A stretch of DNA of 64,000 nucleotides. It comes from Nodosilinea sp. LEGE 06152. GTDB taxonomy: Bacteria > Cyanobacteriota > Cyanobacteriia > Phormidesmidales > Phormidesmidaceae. How positions within the stretch are numbered: the first letter of the stretch is position 1; each line of letters starts with the position of its first letter. A model generated the notes under the pieces. It searched no databases. It saw only the letters and a list, made by a program, of their open reading frames with translations, and was not told the origin of the DNA. A program made the position numbers and the translations under genes. Positions 35,381-42,767 of the stretch are shown in pieces. The stretch covers positions 310,255-374,254 of the forward strand of contig NZ_JADEWR010000003.1 in the NCBI RefSeq assembly GCF_015207525.1. Direction: 5' to 3'.

Positions 35381-37024
35381 CTACTTGCGCGAGGGCTCTT
35401 CCTCTTCAACTAGGGGAGCGGCCAGGGTTGGCCCATGGCCATAGCGGGGATGCTCTAGCGCGGATGACGAAACCACCGCGTCGTCGATCGCCAGGGCATA
35501 GGTCGGGCGCTGTCGCCTGGCCCACCAGATACCGGCGGCAAAGGTTGTCATCGCGATCGCACTACTGCCTAACCCCATCGCCCACCAGGGAATGCCTGCG
35601 GCAGCCGCCTCAACAGGGGCTGCGGTTTCCTCTGCTGGTTCAGCCCCCCCACCCCGCAAAGACTGGGCATAGAGTTGGTTAGCCCGCTGGGTGACGATTT
35701 CATCACCCTCAAACAGGCCAGTGAGCACCTCTACCTGATCGCCTGCCGTTCTCCCTAGAGTGACGTCTACAGGTTCAAAGGCGTTGCCGTTGCGCACAAA
35801 CACCAGGGTTTGGCCGTTGGCTTCCACCACCGCTGCCTGAGGAATAGCCATCACTGCCTCGGCAGTGCTCTCGGTTAACACTTCCAAGGCCGCAAACATG
35901 CCGGGCTTGAGGGTGCCCTGGGCATTGTCTAGCTCGGCCTGCACGGGCACGACCCGAGTTTCGCCATTGACCACCGAACCCACCGTGGTAATTTGGCCCT
36001 CAAAGATTTGATCGGGCAGGCTAGCCACGGTGATCCGCACCCGTTGCCCAGGAGATACCTGGGAGAGATCTTTTTCAAAAATGTCTGCGGTGGCCAATAC
36101 CGTGCGATTGTCCACAATAGTCATCAGCACCGCACCCGCATCTTCTGAAGATTGCCCCAGGGTGACGTCGCGGTCGGCAATGGTACCCGCAATGGGCGCT
36201 TTGATAGTGATGGTGCCGTCTGGGTTAGCTGTGGCTCCAAGCTGCTGCAACCGAGTTTGGTAGGTCTGTGAACTGAGCTGAGAGCGGGAGCGGGCGACGT
36301 TGAGGGCGGTCTGGGCCTGCGCCACCCCCGTGCGAGCACTGAGAACCTCCAACTGGCTTTCGGCCTCTGCCAAAGCCTGCTTGGCGTCTGCCAAACCCGC
36401 TTCAGAGGCCAGTAGTTCGCGGCGGGCGATCGCGCCTTCCGCCGCCAGTTCTGAGTCGCGATCGTACTGCTCTTGGGCCACCCGGACATCCGTCCGGGCC
36501 GCTTCAATGGCCCTCTGGGCAATCTGCTGCTGCTGCGCATAGGTTTGCCCCGCGAGCTGCAAATCGGCCTGGGCCTGCTGCACGTCTCCCTGGCGCTCAG
36601 CAGAATTTTCTAGAGCGGTCACTCGCAATTCGGCTAGTTCGCCACTGGTGATCACCGCTAGCGCCTGGCCCGCTTCCACCTGCTGCCCTGGCTCCACCAA
36701 TAGCTTGGTTACCGTACCGCCAACTGGGTTAGTCACCGATACCTGCCGCCCCGGCGAAGCTTCGATTTGCCCTGTTGCTTTTACCCCAAACGCCAACACC
36801 TGGCGCTTCACCGGCTCAATTATCAGACCAATGCGGTCAGCTGTTTCAGCGTCAACCTCGATGCCTGCTGGGTTAGCCCCGGCACCACCCCCCTGAAACT
36901 CATCCCCGTGACCAGCATGGGCGAAGGCCGCGCCCGCAGGGGCTAGCAAGAGCATCAGCAAAGCCAGCCGGGGGAGCGATCGCCCTCTGGCTGCTAGGTA
37001 CAAGCGATCGGAGATAGCTGTCAT
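35381..37024 (-). CDS. CusB/CzcB-type adaptor with extra C-terminal membrane helix
   Basis: A 547-aa adaptor. Signal region (RLALLMLLLAPAGAAFAHAGHGDE) with a His pair at the mature N-terminus. Barrel/lipoyl halves (TNPVGGTVTKLLVEPGQQVE and IKAPIAGTIADRDVTLGQS) flank a long helical hairpin (about 130-260). Unusually, the C-terminus carries a membrane helix at about 475-500 (WWAMGLGSSAIAMTTFAAGIWW) and a tail of about 50 residues. The HlyD/CusB family normally ends after the beta domain. First gene of the operon, with a CopR-type box upstream. Confidence 0.9.
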   Translation of the reverse strand: MTAISDRLYLAARGRSLPRLALLMLLLAPAGAAFAHAGHGDEFQGGGAGANPAGIEVDAETADRIGLIIEPVKRQVLAFGVKATGQIEASPGRQVSVTNPVGGTVTKLLVEPGQQVEAGQALAVITSGELAELRVTALENSAERQGDVQQAQADLQLAGQTYAQQQQIAQRAIEAARTDVRVAQEQYDRDSELAAEGAIARRELLASEAGLADAKQALAEAESQLEVLSARTGVAQAQTALNVARSRSQLSSQTYQTRLQQLGATANPDGTITIKAPIAGTIADRDVTLGQSSEDAGAVLMTIVDNRTVLATADIFEKDLSQVSPGQRVRITVASLPDQIFEGQITTVGSVVNGETRVVPVQAELDNAQGTLKPGMFAALEVLTESTAEAVMAIPQAAVVEANGQTLVFVRNGNAFEPVDVTLGRTAGDQVEVLTGLFEGDEIVTQRANQLYAQSLRGGGAEPAEETAAPVEAAAAGIPWWAMGLGSSAIAMTTFAAGIWWARRQRPTYALAIDDAVVSSSALEHPRYGHGPTLAAPLVEEEEPSRK

Positions 37025-37099
37025 AGGCGTGCCCTTGAACCACTTACTTAGAGTCTGCGGAGAAAAATACCATCAGTCCCTCAAACATCCCACAGAAAA

Positions 37100-37117
37100 A
37101 TGAAATCAGGATGAAAT
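37100..37117 (-). promoter_or_regulatory. OmpR-type direct repeat upstream of the Cus-type operon
   Basis: On the minus strand ATTTCATCCTGATTTCAT, identical to the boxes at 11512, 25912 and 29472, 76 bp before the adaptor start. The gap 37025-37434 holds this box and, on the other strand, the promoter of the small secreted protein gene. Confidence 0.78.
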
Positions 37118-37434
37118 ACTCAACCCCCAATCGGGCAATTTTCAGGTTGCACAAGAAATATTTCTCTAGACTGCAAGCCCAATCAACGGAAAAACGTACT
37201 CAAATGAAGGTTTCATCAAGTCAAGAATAAATTTCTTTAGTCGCCCAAAAAATACTTGAAAGAATTAAATTTTGTGAAAACTTCCAGCGAAAAATCGTCT
37301 CTAATTTTTCTAATAAAACATTCAGTTTTAGCTTAGCTAATTATCAGGAAATGATTTGATAGCGAACCTATAATGGATAGTGCAAGGTTTCGCCAATCAA
37401 ACGCGAACTTTAGCAGTTCTCATGGAGAAAACAA

Positions 37435-37605
37435 ATGAAAAAATACTTTATTTCCGCACTAACCATTGCATTAGCTACAGTCGCCTTCGCTCCTGTGGCT
37501 AGTGCCTCTAGTCAAACTAGTCTTCGTGGTTTGGCTGCCGAAAAAGGTAGACCCGTAACTCTCGGCGAACTTATACAACACAACCGCGATTATAGGGGTT
37601 CATAA
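37435..37605 (+). CDS. 56-aa secreted protein, tandem paralogue 1
   Basis: ATG at 37435, TAA at 37603. A signal peptide (MKKYFISALTIALATVAFAP...ASA) precedes about 35 mature residues ending GELIQHNRDYRGS. The paralogue at 37926 shares signal and tail, and the leader sequences are also duplicated (CTCTAATTTTTCTAATAAAA at 37301 and 37792). The calcium-loop seen in the paralogue is degraded here. Unknown function. Confidence 0.65.
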   Translation: MKKYFISALTIALATVAFAPVASASSQTSLRGLAAEKGRPVTLGELIQHNRDYRGS

Positions 37606-37675
37606 ACTTTCTTATAGATAGTGATGTTTTGAAGCGCCACTATCCATAAAGATAGCACTCGCCTTAATAGACTCT

Positions 37676-37710
37676 AAAGCCACCAAGCCTTTGGCAATGG
37701 TGGCTTTTTT
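37676..37710 (+). terminator. Rho-independent terminator
   Basis: AAAGCCACCA...TGGTGGCTTTTTT forms a stem with a T-run, 71 bp after the 56-aa gene. Confidence 0.85.
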
Positions 37711-37925
37711 AAGAGGCATACAGCGTTTTACTGTGGCGAAGAAAATCTAACGAACATAAGGCCTATATGATCTGGTAGCTACCGAGCTTCGCTCTAATTT
37801 TTCTAATAAAACTTTTACCATTAGCTTAGGTAGTTTTCAGAAACTACCTGAATAAGAGATCTATCATAGTAAGAGTTTCGCTGATAGATACAAGGCGAAA
37901 TCTAGTTTTCTTAATGGAGAATAAG

Positions 37926-38105
37926 ATGAGAAAGTACTTTCTTTCTGTACTGACAATTGCAATGGCTTCAATGGCGCTAGCACAAGTGGCGAGTGCTTCA
38001 GGGCAGAACAGTAGCCTTAAGGATCTATCTGCCGATCTAAATGGGGATGGCACTGTCACTCTTAGCGAACTTAGGTTTCACAACTCTGAATACAGAGGGA
38101 AATAG
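37926..38105 (+). CDS. 59-aa secreted protein with one EF-hand loop, tandem paralogue 2
   Basis: Signal peptide (MRKYFLSVLTIAMASMALA...ASA), then a 12-residue EF-hand loop DLNGDGTVTLSE with every canonical ligand position (D1, N3, D5, G6, E12), ending NSEYRGK. The ATG at 37926 fits the paralogue better than an ATG 12 bp upstream. It may be a periplasmic calcium- or metal-binding peptide. A single loop would need to pair with another molecule. Family not recognised. Confidence 0.7.
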   Translation: MRKYFLSVLTIAMASMALAQVASASGQNSSLKDLSADLNGDGTVTLSELRFHNSEYRGK

Positions 38106-38114
38106 CCAGCGATC

Positions 38115-38163
38115 GCCTCTAAAGACACTAAAGAGTCGTTACTCTTTAAGTGCTTTTAGAGGC
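38115..38163. other. long hairpin after the EF-hand peptide gene
   Basis: GCCTCTAAA pairs with TTTAGAGGC, and inside it CTAAAGAG pairs with CTCTTTAAG, 10 bp after the stop. It may protect the mRNA or attenuate transcription before the terminator at 38197. Confidence 0.5.
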
Positions 38164-38196
38164 ATGTTCAAGTTACCTTACTCACTCTAAAACTGC

Positions 38197-38233
38197 AAAG
38201 CCCATCGTAGATTTACGCTACGTGGGCTTTTTA
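38197..38233. terminator. terminator between convergent genes
   Basis: AAAGCCCATCGTAG pairs with CTACGTGGGCTTT (one bulge) and is followed by TTATTTTTTA. It separates the EF-hand gene from the convergent TolC gene. Confidence 0.85.
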
Positions 38234-38296
38234 TTTTTTAATTCACTTCGTGTTTCAGGAAAAACCTAGTCAGGATACTTGAACAGATCTGAAAAA

Positions 38297-39703
38297 CTAT
38301 TCTAAATAAGGTTGCTCGGTTGCTCTTTGAATTGCTGCCAAAGAACGATTGTAGTCTATGATTGCATTCGATAAATTGCCTTCTGCTTCAGCTAAATCTC
38401 CTATGGCGCTTAACACATCCAGTTGAGTTCCGACTCCTGCATCAAATCTCAAGTTGGCTAACCTAAGCGCCTCTTGCGCCTGTTCTATAGCTGCATTGGC
38501 TGTAGTAATATTTTCCTGATTGGCCGTTAAATTAAAGTACGCTTCTTCAACCTCCAGGCGAACACTGTTGCGAGTTTGGGAAAACTGAGTTTCTGCAATT
38601 TCCGCTTCTGTATCCTGCTGAGCCGCCGATGCGGAGGCAGCACCCCCGTCAAAGAGTTGCCACTGTAATCTAGCGCCCACGCTGAATCCATCATCCAGTG
38701 CCGTTGAATTGCCACTCAAAGCCTGCTGAAGGCCGTAATTGGCAACCAGACTAAGATTAGGCCTGACCGATGCCAGGGCAACTTGCCGTTGGCGTTGGGC
38801 AATTGTGCGTTGGGCCAAAACCTGCGATAGCTCAACGCGACTTTGATAGGCCAGAACAATACTCTCTTCTAGGGTCAGTGGCCAGCCTCCGGCAATTTCT
38901 ACAGGCAAAGTATCAACGTTTACTGAAGCTGGTAAATTTAGCCTGCGTGATAGCTGTCTTTGTGCAATTTGCCGTTGGCTTTGAACCTGCGTCAAATCTT
39001 GGCGGGCATTGGCTACCTGTACCTCTGCCCGTAGCACATCAAACCGAGTGCCCACGCCAGCACGCTCTCTTAAAATTGTGTCCTGTAGATTGCGCTCTGC
39101 CTCATCTAAAAAGGCCTGGCTAATACGAATTTGCTCAACAGTTAGCTGTAAGGCGTAATAATCATTGGCGGTATCGAGCAGAAGCTGCGACCTACGCCGG
39201 TTAATGTCTAGTTCAGCGATACGAACTTGCTCTTCGGCCACTTGTATTCTGGCCTGTCTGCCACCTGACAGGCCCAAGTCATAAAGGGCCTCAAGGTCTC
39301 CTCTTAGAGTTGTTTGATTGTCATTCTCTTCGCCACTACTTAGTAGTGTTGATGCCAAGCCAACTGTTGGATACAAAGCCGCTCTAGCTTCTCTTAGCGC
39401 AAATTGACTGCGTTCTAGCTCTAACAGTACAATTTGGAGGTCTTCGTTATTGCGTAATGCTAACTCAAAAGCTTCTTCTAGGGAGAGAGTTTCTGTCGTT
39501 GTAATTTCAACCGCTTCTGGCTGAGTGGGCAAAAGTAGCGGATTAGGCTCAGGAGAAAGACGGTCAAGTCGTGAGGCATCTTCTTCTGGCTGAGGCAAAG
39601 ATTGAGCAAGAACTCTAGATGTGCCCAGGGGAATTGAGCCCAACCCAATAGCAATGACCAGACTGGCTGGGATAGATGCAGAAAATCGAAAGCTTTGGCA
39701 CAT
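38297..39703 (-). CDS. TolC-family outer-membrane efflux channel
   Basis: A 468-aa protein from the ATG at 39703; a GTG 12 bp upstream is possible, and neither has a clear ribosome site. A signal peptide (about 1-35) is followed by two homologous halves rich in long helices (LEEAFELALRNNEDLQIVLLE, LEESIVLAYQSRVELSQVLA; RFDAGVGTQLDVLSAIGDLA). This is the usual internal duplication of TolC proteins. The pattern RAGVGTRFDVLRAEVQVANA marks the periplasmic barrel. It can serve either RND system in this window, neither of which has its own channel gene. Confidence 0.93.
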   Translation of the reverse strand: MCQSFRFSASIPASLVIAIGLGSIPLGTSRVLAQSLPQPEEDASRLDRLSPEPNPLLLPTQPEAVEITTTETLSLEEAFELALRNNEDLQIVLLELERSQFALREARAALYPTVGLASTLLSSGEENDNQTTLRGDLEALYDLGLSGGRQARIQVAEEQVRIAELDINRRRSQLLLDTANDYYALQLTVEQIRISQAFLDEAERNLQDTILRERAGVGTRFDVLRAEVQVANARQDLTQVQSQRQIAQRQLSRRLNLPASVNVDTLPVEIAGGWPLTLEESIVLAYQSRVELSQVLAQRTIAQRQRQVALASVRPNLSLVANYGLQQALSGNSTALDDGFSVGARLQWQLFDGGAASASAAQQDTEAEIAETQFSQTRNSVRLEVEEAYFNLTANQENITTANAAIEQAQEALRLANLRFDAGVGTQLDVLSAIGDLAEAEGNLSNAIIDYNRSLAAIQRATEQPYLE

Positions 39704-39751
39704 ATTTAGCAACACACGAGTACTCTTGACTGATTACAGACAACAAAGAAG

Positions 39752-40480
39752 TTAGGCCAAAGCTAGGGATAATGAATTTCTAGATCGACCCCTGGCAGCA
39801 GTCTTAAGAATGTAGCCAAATCCTCGAATGGTGTGAATTAGCCGTTCTTTTTGACCGTTTTCCATCTTTTTTCGCAGAGAGCAAATGTAAAACTGAAGGA
39901 CGTTGCTTTCATGACCGAGATCGCAGTCATAGCTCCAAACAGCATCGATAATCTGCGACTTTTTAAGCGCTTCTTTAGGATGTTCAAGAAAGTAAGCCAG
40001 TAAATCGAACTCCTTAGCTGTTAGGGTTAATTCATGACCGCCTCGATACACCGTCCGGCTGTAGTGACTGAGTGTCACATCCGAGAAAACAACTATTCTC
40101 GATGTATCTTCGCTATTATTTTTCCTCAGAAAAACTTTAATGTGAGCCAAGATTAAATCCAGACTTATGGGTGTAGTGACATAGGCATCAGCCCCTGCTT
40201 CTAAAACAGCAGCTTGCTTTTGAGGAGTAGTGTCTTTATCGATATAAAGAATGGGGACTGGGTCGCCTGTAGTCCTCAGCCTTCTGCATATATCAATAGC
40301 TGTTAAATCAGAAATGGACGAGCTAATAATTAGTGCATCTGGCTCAATTTGGCGAACGTTGACAAGGCCGCTAAAGCCATCTTCAAAGACACTAACTAGG
40401 TAGCTCTCCTGAATCAGTTCTGACTCAATCAAGCGAGAAAAGCTAGACTCATTCTCTATCAAAAGAATATGTTTGGCCAT
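39752..40480 (-). CDS. OmpR-family regulator with a degenerate (non-phosphorylatable) receiver
   Basis: A 242-aa regulator. The start is taken at the ATG at 40480, behind TGAGGTGG. The receiver fold is kept, but the phospho-acceptor Asp is Ser (PDALIISSS, residue 53). The acidic pocket is EN in place of ED (residue 10), and the conserved Lys is Thr (VTTPISLD, residue 103). The winged helix is intact (LTLTAKEFDLLAYFLEHP, IHTIRGFGYILK). It probably acts without a kinase or by another signal. No kinase gene is adjacent. Upstream is a CopR-type repeat, so it may be a downstream member of the copper response. Confidence 0.88.
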   Translation of the reverse strand: MAKHILLIENESSFSRLIESELIQESYLVSVFEDGFSGLVNVRQIEPDALIISSSISDLTAIDICRRLRTTGDPVPILYIDKDTTPQKQAAVLEAGADAYVTTPISLDLILAHIKVFLRKNNSEDTSRIVVFSDVTLSHYSRTVYRGGHELTLTAKEFDLLAYFLEHPKEALKKSQIIDAVWSYDCDLGHESNVLQFYICSLRKKMENGQKERLIHTIRGFGYILKTAARGRSRNSLSLALA

Positions 40481-40635
40481 ATTAACCCACCTCACTCTCT
40501 AAGCTGAAAGCACTAGAAAACAGGGAAGAGGAAAGCTTGTTCTAAATCATAGAACATAAGCTACTCCTCAACGCCCCTGGCATCAGGATCTTCTTTAATC
40601 TTTCAGTGTTTGTCGCTACAGTATGGCAGGCAAAA

Positions 40636-40653
40636 ATGAAATGAGCGTGAAAC
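40636..40653 (-). promoter_or_regulatory. OmpR-type direct repeat upstream of the atypical regulator
   Basis: On the minus strand GTTTCACGCTCATTTCAT followed by TTTTTGCCTGCCATACT, matching the arrangement at 11512 and 41665, with one weaker half site. Confidence 0.6.
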
Positions 40654-40727
40654 CATACTTGATTTAGAGTGTATTTTTAGGCTTCTTGTTTAATTATTGA
40701 AACTGACGCAATTGTAGGCAAAGCTTA

Positions 40728-40762
40728 GCACTATTATCCAGATGTATTCTAGATAATAGTGC
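40728..40762. other. perfect 11-bp stem-loop
   Basis: GCACTATTATC and GATAATAGTGC are exact inverses around a 13-nt loop, in the 400-bp gap between the atypical regulator and the DUF305 gene. No T-run follows. It may be an operator or a miniature-element core. Apart from this, the box at 40636 and the terminator at 40845, the gap 40481-40895 shows nothing. Confidence 0.45.
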
Positions 40763-40844
40763 CACGATAGGTTTCCTGTATCTGACTGAGCTAGTTACCT
40801 TGGTAGATTCTTAGCAAATTAAGGCTAGGAAATATCTAATAAAA

Positions 40845-40875
40845 GACAGGCCTCATTTTTATGGTGAGACCTGTC
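40845..40875 (-). terminator. terminator of the DUF305 gene
   Basis: On the minus strand GACAGGTCTCA pairs with TGAGGCCTGTC over a 9-nt loop, then TTTTATT, 21 bp past the stop at 40896. Confidence 0.82.
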
Positions 40876-40895
40876 GAATTCATTCGTTGACTACA

Positions 40896-41561
40896 CTACT
40901 GACCGTACCACTCTTGCCGCCACTGTTCCATTTGGTCAATTTCGATCTGTTGGGACGATACAATATCTTGGGCGAGTTGCTGAACTTCTGGTCGGCTGCT
41001 TTTCTCTAGGGCATCTTGGGCCATAGCTAGTGCCCCTTCGTGGTGCGGAATCATGCCATTGATAAAGCGTAAATCGAACTCATTATCGGCAGTACCTAAG
41101 TCACCACTCATCATCATGGCGGCTTGCATATCAGATGTCATAGTCATCGAATGACCCATTGCTGCGTGATACATGACGGGCTCTTCGCCAGCGTCTGGGT
41201 ACCACGTTTGTCGCCACTGCATCATGCGGTCAATTTCGATCTGCTGAGCGGCAATGATATCTTCCGCCAGTTGTTTTACTTCACCCCGCTGGGAATTTTG
41301 TAACGCTGACTCAGCCATATCAACAGCACCCTGATGGTGCAAAATCATACCGTCGATAAAGCGCAAATCAAACTCCGCATCGCTAGGGCCAAGATCCATC
41401 ATCATGGAATGGTCGGCCATGGGTTCATCACCCATGGGCATAGCGGCAGAGTCTGACTCGTTAGGGGTTGAGGATGACGTGCCGCATGCACTGACGACTA
41501 CAGGTAACGACACCAGGCCACCTACTACTATCAAAGAAGCTAATCTTCGTCTCAGGGTCAT
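40896..41561 (-). CDS. DUF305 (CopM-like) secreted copper-binding protein, second full copy
   Basis: A 221-aa lipoprotein. The start is taken at the ATG at 41561 (signal MTLRRRLASLIVVGGLVSLP, lipobox VSACGTS). An upstream in-frame start would add 25 residues without a signal-like character. Two DUF305 domains with MILHHQGAVDMAES and MIPHHEGALAMAQD follow a Met/His linker (MPMGDEPMADHSMMMD). It is highly similar to the protein at 10773-11450 throughout, so a recent duplication. Probably binds periplasmic copper. Confidence 0.92.
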   Translation of the reverse strand: MTLRRRLASLIVVGGLVSLPVVVSACGTSSSTPNESDSAAMPMGDEPMADHSMMMDLGPSDAEFDLRFIDGMILHHQGAVDMAESALQNSQRGEVKQLAEDIIAAQQIEIDRMMQWRQTWYPDAGEEPVMYHAAMGHSMTMTSDMQAAMMMSGDLGTADNEFDLRFINGMIPHHEGALAMAQDALEKSSRPEVQQLAQDIVSSQQIEIDQMEQWRQEWYGQ

Positions 41562-41664
41562 TGGATGTCGAACCTCTTCTCTGTAAAAAGGGCGGTTACC
41601 TGTCTTGAAAAGCGCTGAAGCACTTATCACAAACAACCACTAGCTTTAAGTGTGCCACCCAAAA

Positions 41665-41682
41665 ATGAAATACGGATGAAAT
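41665..41682 (-). promoter_or_regulatory. OmpR-type direct repeat upstream of the second DUF305 gene
   Basis: On the minus strand ATTTCATCCGTATTTCAT, then TTTTTGGGTGGCACACTT, matching the promoter at 11512 beyond the box itself. Confidence 0.75.
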
Positions 41683-41714
41683 AGAAAAAGCCCGAGCGCT
41701 ATGGCAGCGTTTCG

Positions 41715-41897
41715 CTATTTTATCGCTGTCAGGGCAATTGAGATAGCTAGCAAGGGCAGCAGCCCAAAGTTTAGGTAGACTACCCCTGCGGCGAGGCTCA
41801 AGGCGCTGAGCACAATGACCAGCACAGGGGTAAACCAGCAAAGGGCGACCATAGCGGTGCCGACCAGACTGGCGATAAACGTATTCCTAGGCGTCAT
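41715..41897 (-). CDS. MerF-like small metal-transport membrane protein with one Cys
   Basis: A 60-aa two-helix membrane protein from the ATG at 41897 (MTPRNTFIASLVGTAMVALC, then WFTPVLVIVLSALS, and LLPLLAISIALTAIK). It follows MerF closely, including ALCxFTPVLVI. MerF has a vicinal CysCys pair in helix 1; here the second Cys is Trp, and the C-terminal Cys pair is absent. Mercury transfer by thiol exchange is thus doubtful and another cargo is possible. It overlaps the MerR-type regulator gene by 11 bp. No mercuric reductase is present in the window. Confidence 0.75.
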   Translation of the reverse strand: MTPRNTFIASLVGTAMVALCWFTPVLVIVLSALSLAAGVVYLNFGLLPLLAISIALTAIK

Positions 41898-42309
41898 GGC
41901 ATACCTGTTCAATAAATCCGCAAATGATGCCGTGGCAGAGGGTTTCGGTAGCATCATCAGGGAGCTGTGTCGTTAGGTCAGTGTGGTAAGTGGCCAATTC
42001 CTGGCGGAAGGCTTGTAGCTCGGCAATTTGTTGGTCGAGCTGCTGGAGATGACTGGACACCATCGCTTTGACCTGCTGGCAGGGCGGTGTGCCCCCGGCT
42101 CGCAACGCAATTATTTGGCCAATCTCCGTCAGCGAAAGTCCCAGCCGTTTGGCTTTTTGGATAAAGCGCAACCGCTCGACATCGGGTTTCCCATAAAGGC
42201 GATACTGAGCCTTGCTGCGCTGGGGTGCTTGCAGCAACCCTACCCGCTCGTAATAGCGAATGGTGGAAGCGGGTACCCCAGTGGCTCGACTCAGTTCGCG
42301 AATTAACAT
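41887..42309 (-). CDS. MerR-family metal-responsive regulator
   Basis: A 140-aa regulator. The N-terminal winged helix (LIRELSRATGVPASTIRYYE, QYRLYGKPDVERLRFIQKAK) is followed by the dimer helix and a C-terminal sensor part with Cys in PPCQQVKAM and in LCHGIICGF. This spread of three or more Cys is like MerR itself, which uses three Cys for Hg(II), but the spacing differs. It lies between the thioredoxin-like and MerF-like genes and probably controls the divergent promoters at 42620-42727. Confidence 0.88.
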   Translation of the reverse strand: MLIRELSRATGVPASTIRYYERVGLLQAPQRSKAQYRLYGKPDVERLRFIQKAKRLGLSLTEIGQIIALRAGGTPPCQQVKAMVSSHLQQLDQQIAELQAFRQELATYHTDLTTQLPDDATETLCHGIICGFIEQVCHDA

Positions 42310-42318
42310 AGCTGTGTC

Positions 42319-42594
42319 CTACCCCTGCCCTATCCCAGCCGCCGCTAGGGCAGCACGAGAAATAGGCTGCTGTTGACGACAGCAATCGACTAATGTGCCA
42401 TCAACCACCATTGCGGGAAGTCGGTGGATACCGTAGTCCTCTAGCTTTTGTCGCGCGATAGGGCTAATTGATTCTGTTCGCGCATCCCAAACCTGAATCT
42501 GGCAGGCTGTACAGCTCATCTCCTGCACCAGGCTGACGGCTTCGTCGCAGCGAGGACAACCGGCCACAAAGATTTCAACTTGTCGCTGAGTCAT
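42319..42594 (-). CDS. thioredoxin-fold protein with CPRC motif
   Basis: A 91-aa protein with VAGCPRCDEAV at residues 10-20 and a cis-Pro segment (YGIHRLPAMVVDG). Extra cysteines are SCTACQIQV and DCCRQQQP. It is glutaredoxin-like, typical of small thioredoxin proteins encoded near MerR genes. It may reduce a transporter or hold metal through its several thiols. First gene of the minus-strand operon that continues with the MerR and MerF-like genes. Confidence 0.8.
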   Translation of the reverse strand: MTQRQVEIFVAGCPRCDEAVSLVQEMSCTACQIQVWDARTESISPIARQKLEDYGIHRLPAMVVDGTLVDCCRQQQPISRAALAAAGIGQG

Positions 42595-42619
42595 TTCATT
42601 ACCTTGAAAGCTGAGTTTA

Positions 42620-42650
42620 CTCTAAACGTTGAACCCAGCTTTAAGGTCAA
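42620..42650 (-). promoter_or_regulatory. MerR-type promoter for the thioredoxin-MerR-MerF operon
   Basis: On the minus strand a TTGACC -35 box (42645-42650) and a TTAGAG -10 box (42620-42625) are 19 bp apart. The spacer begins TTAAAG and ends CAACGT, with an imperfect dyad. The start codon follows 26 bp later. Confidence 0.65.
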
Positions 42651-42696
42651 GGGGGAGGTCAAACCCCGAGTAAAGATGACAATTTACCAAGCTCCC

Positions 42697-42727
42697 TTGA
42701 CTCTCTAACGACTTTAGGGTTTAGCCT
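42697..42727 (+). promoter_or_regulatory. divergent MerR-type promoter for the 118-aa protein
   Basis: TTGACT (42697-42702) and TAGCCT (42722-42727) are 19 bp apart around CTCTAA-N4-TTTAGGG, an imperfect dyad. It faces away from the minus-strand promoter 46 bp away, so one regulator may control both. Confidence 0.65.
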
Positions 42728-42767
42728 GAGATGGCATTAATGTGGTAACTGATGCGAGGCGTTTATT

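Noticed and set aside
41715..42594. Complete mercury-resistance operon
   Set aside because: No merA, merP or merT is present, and the MerF-like protein lacks its Cys pair.
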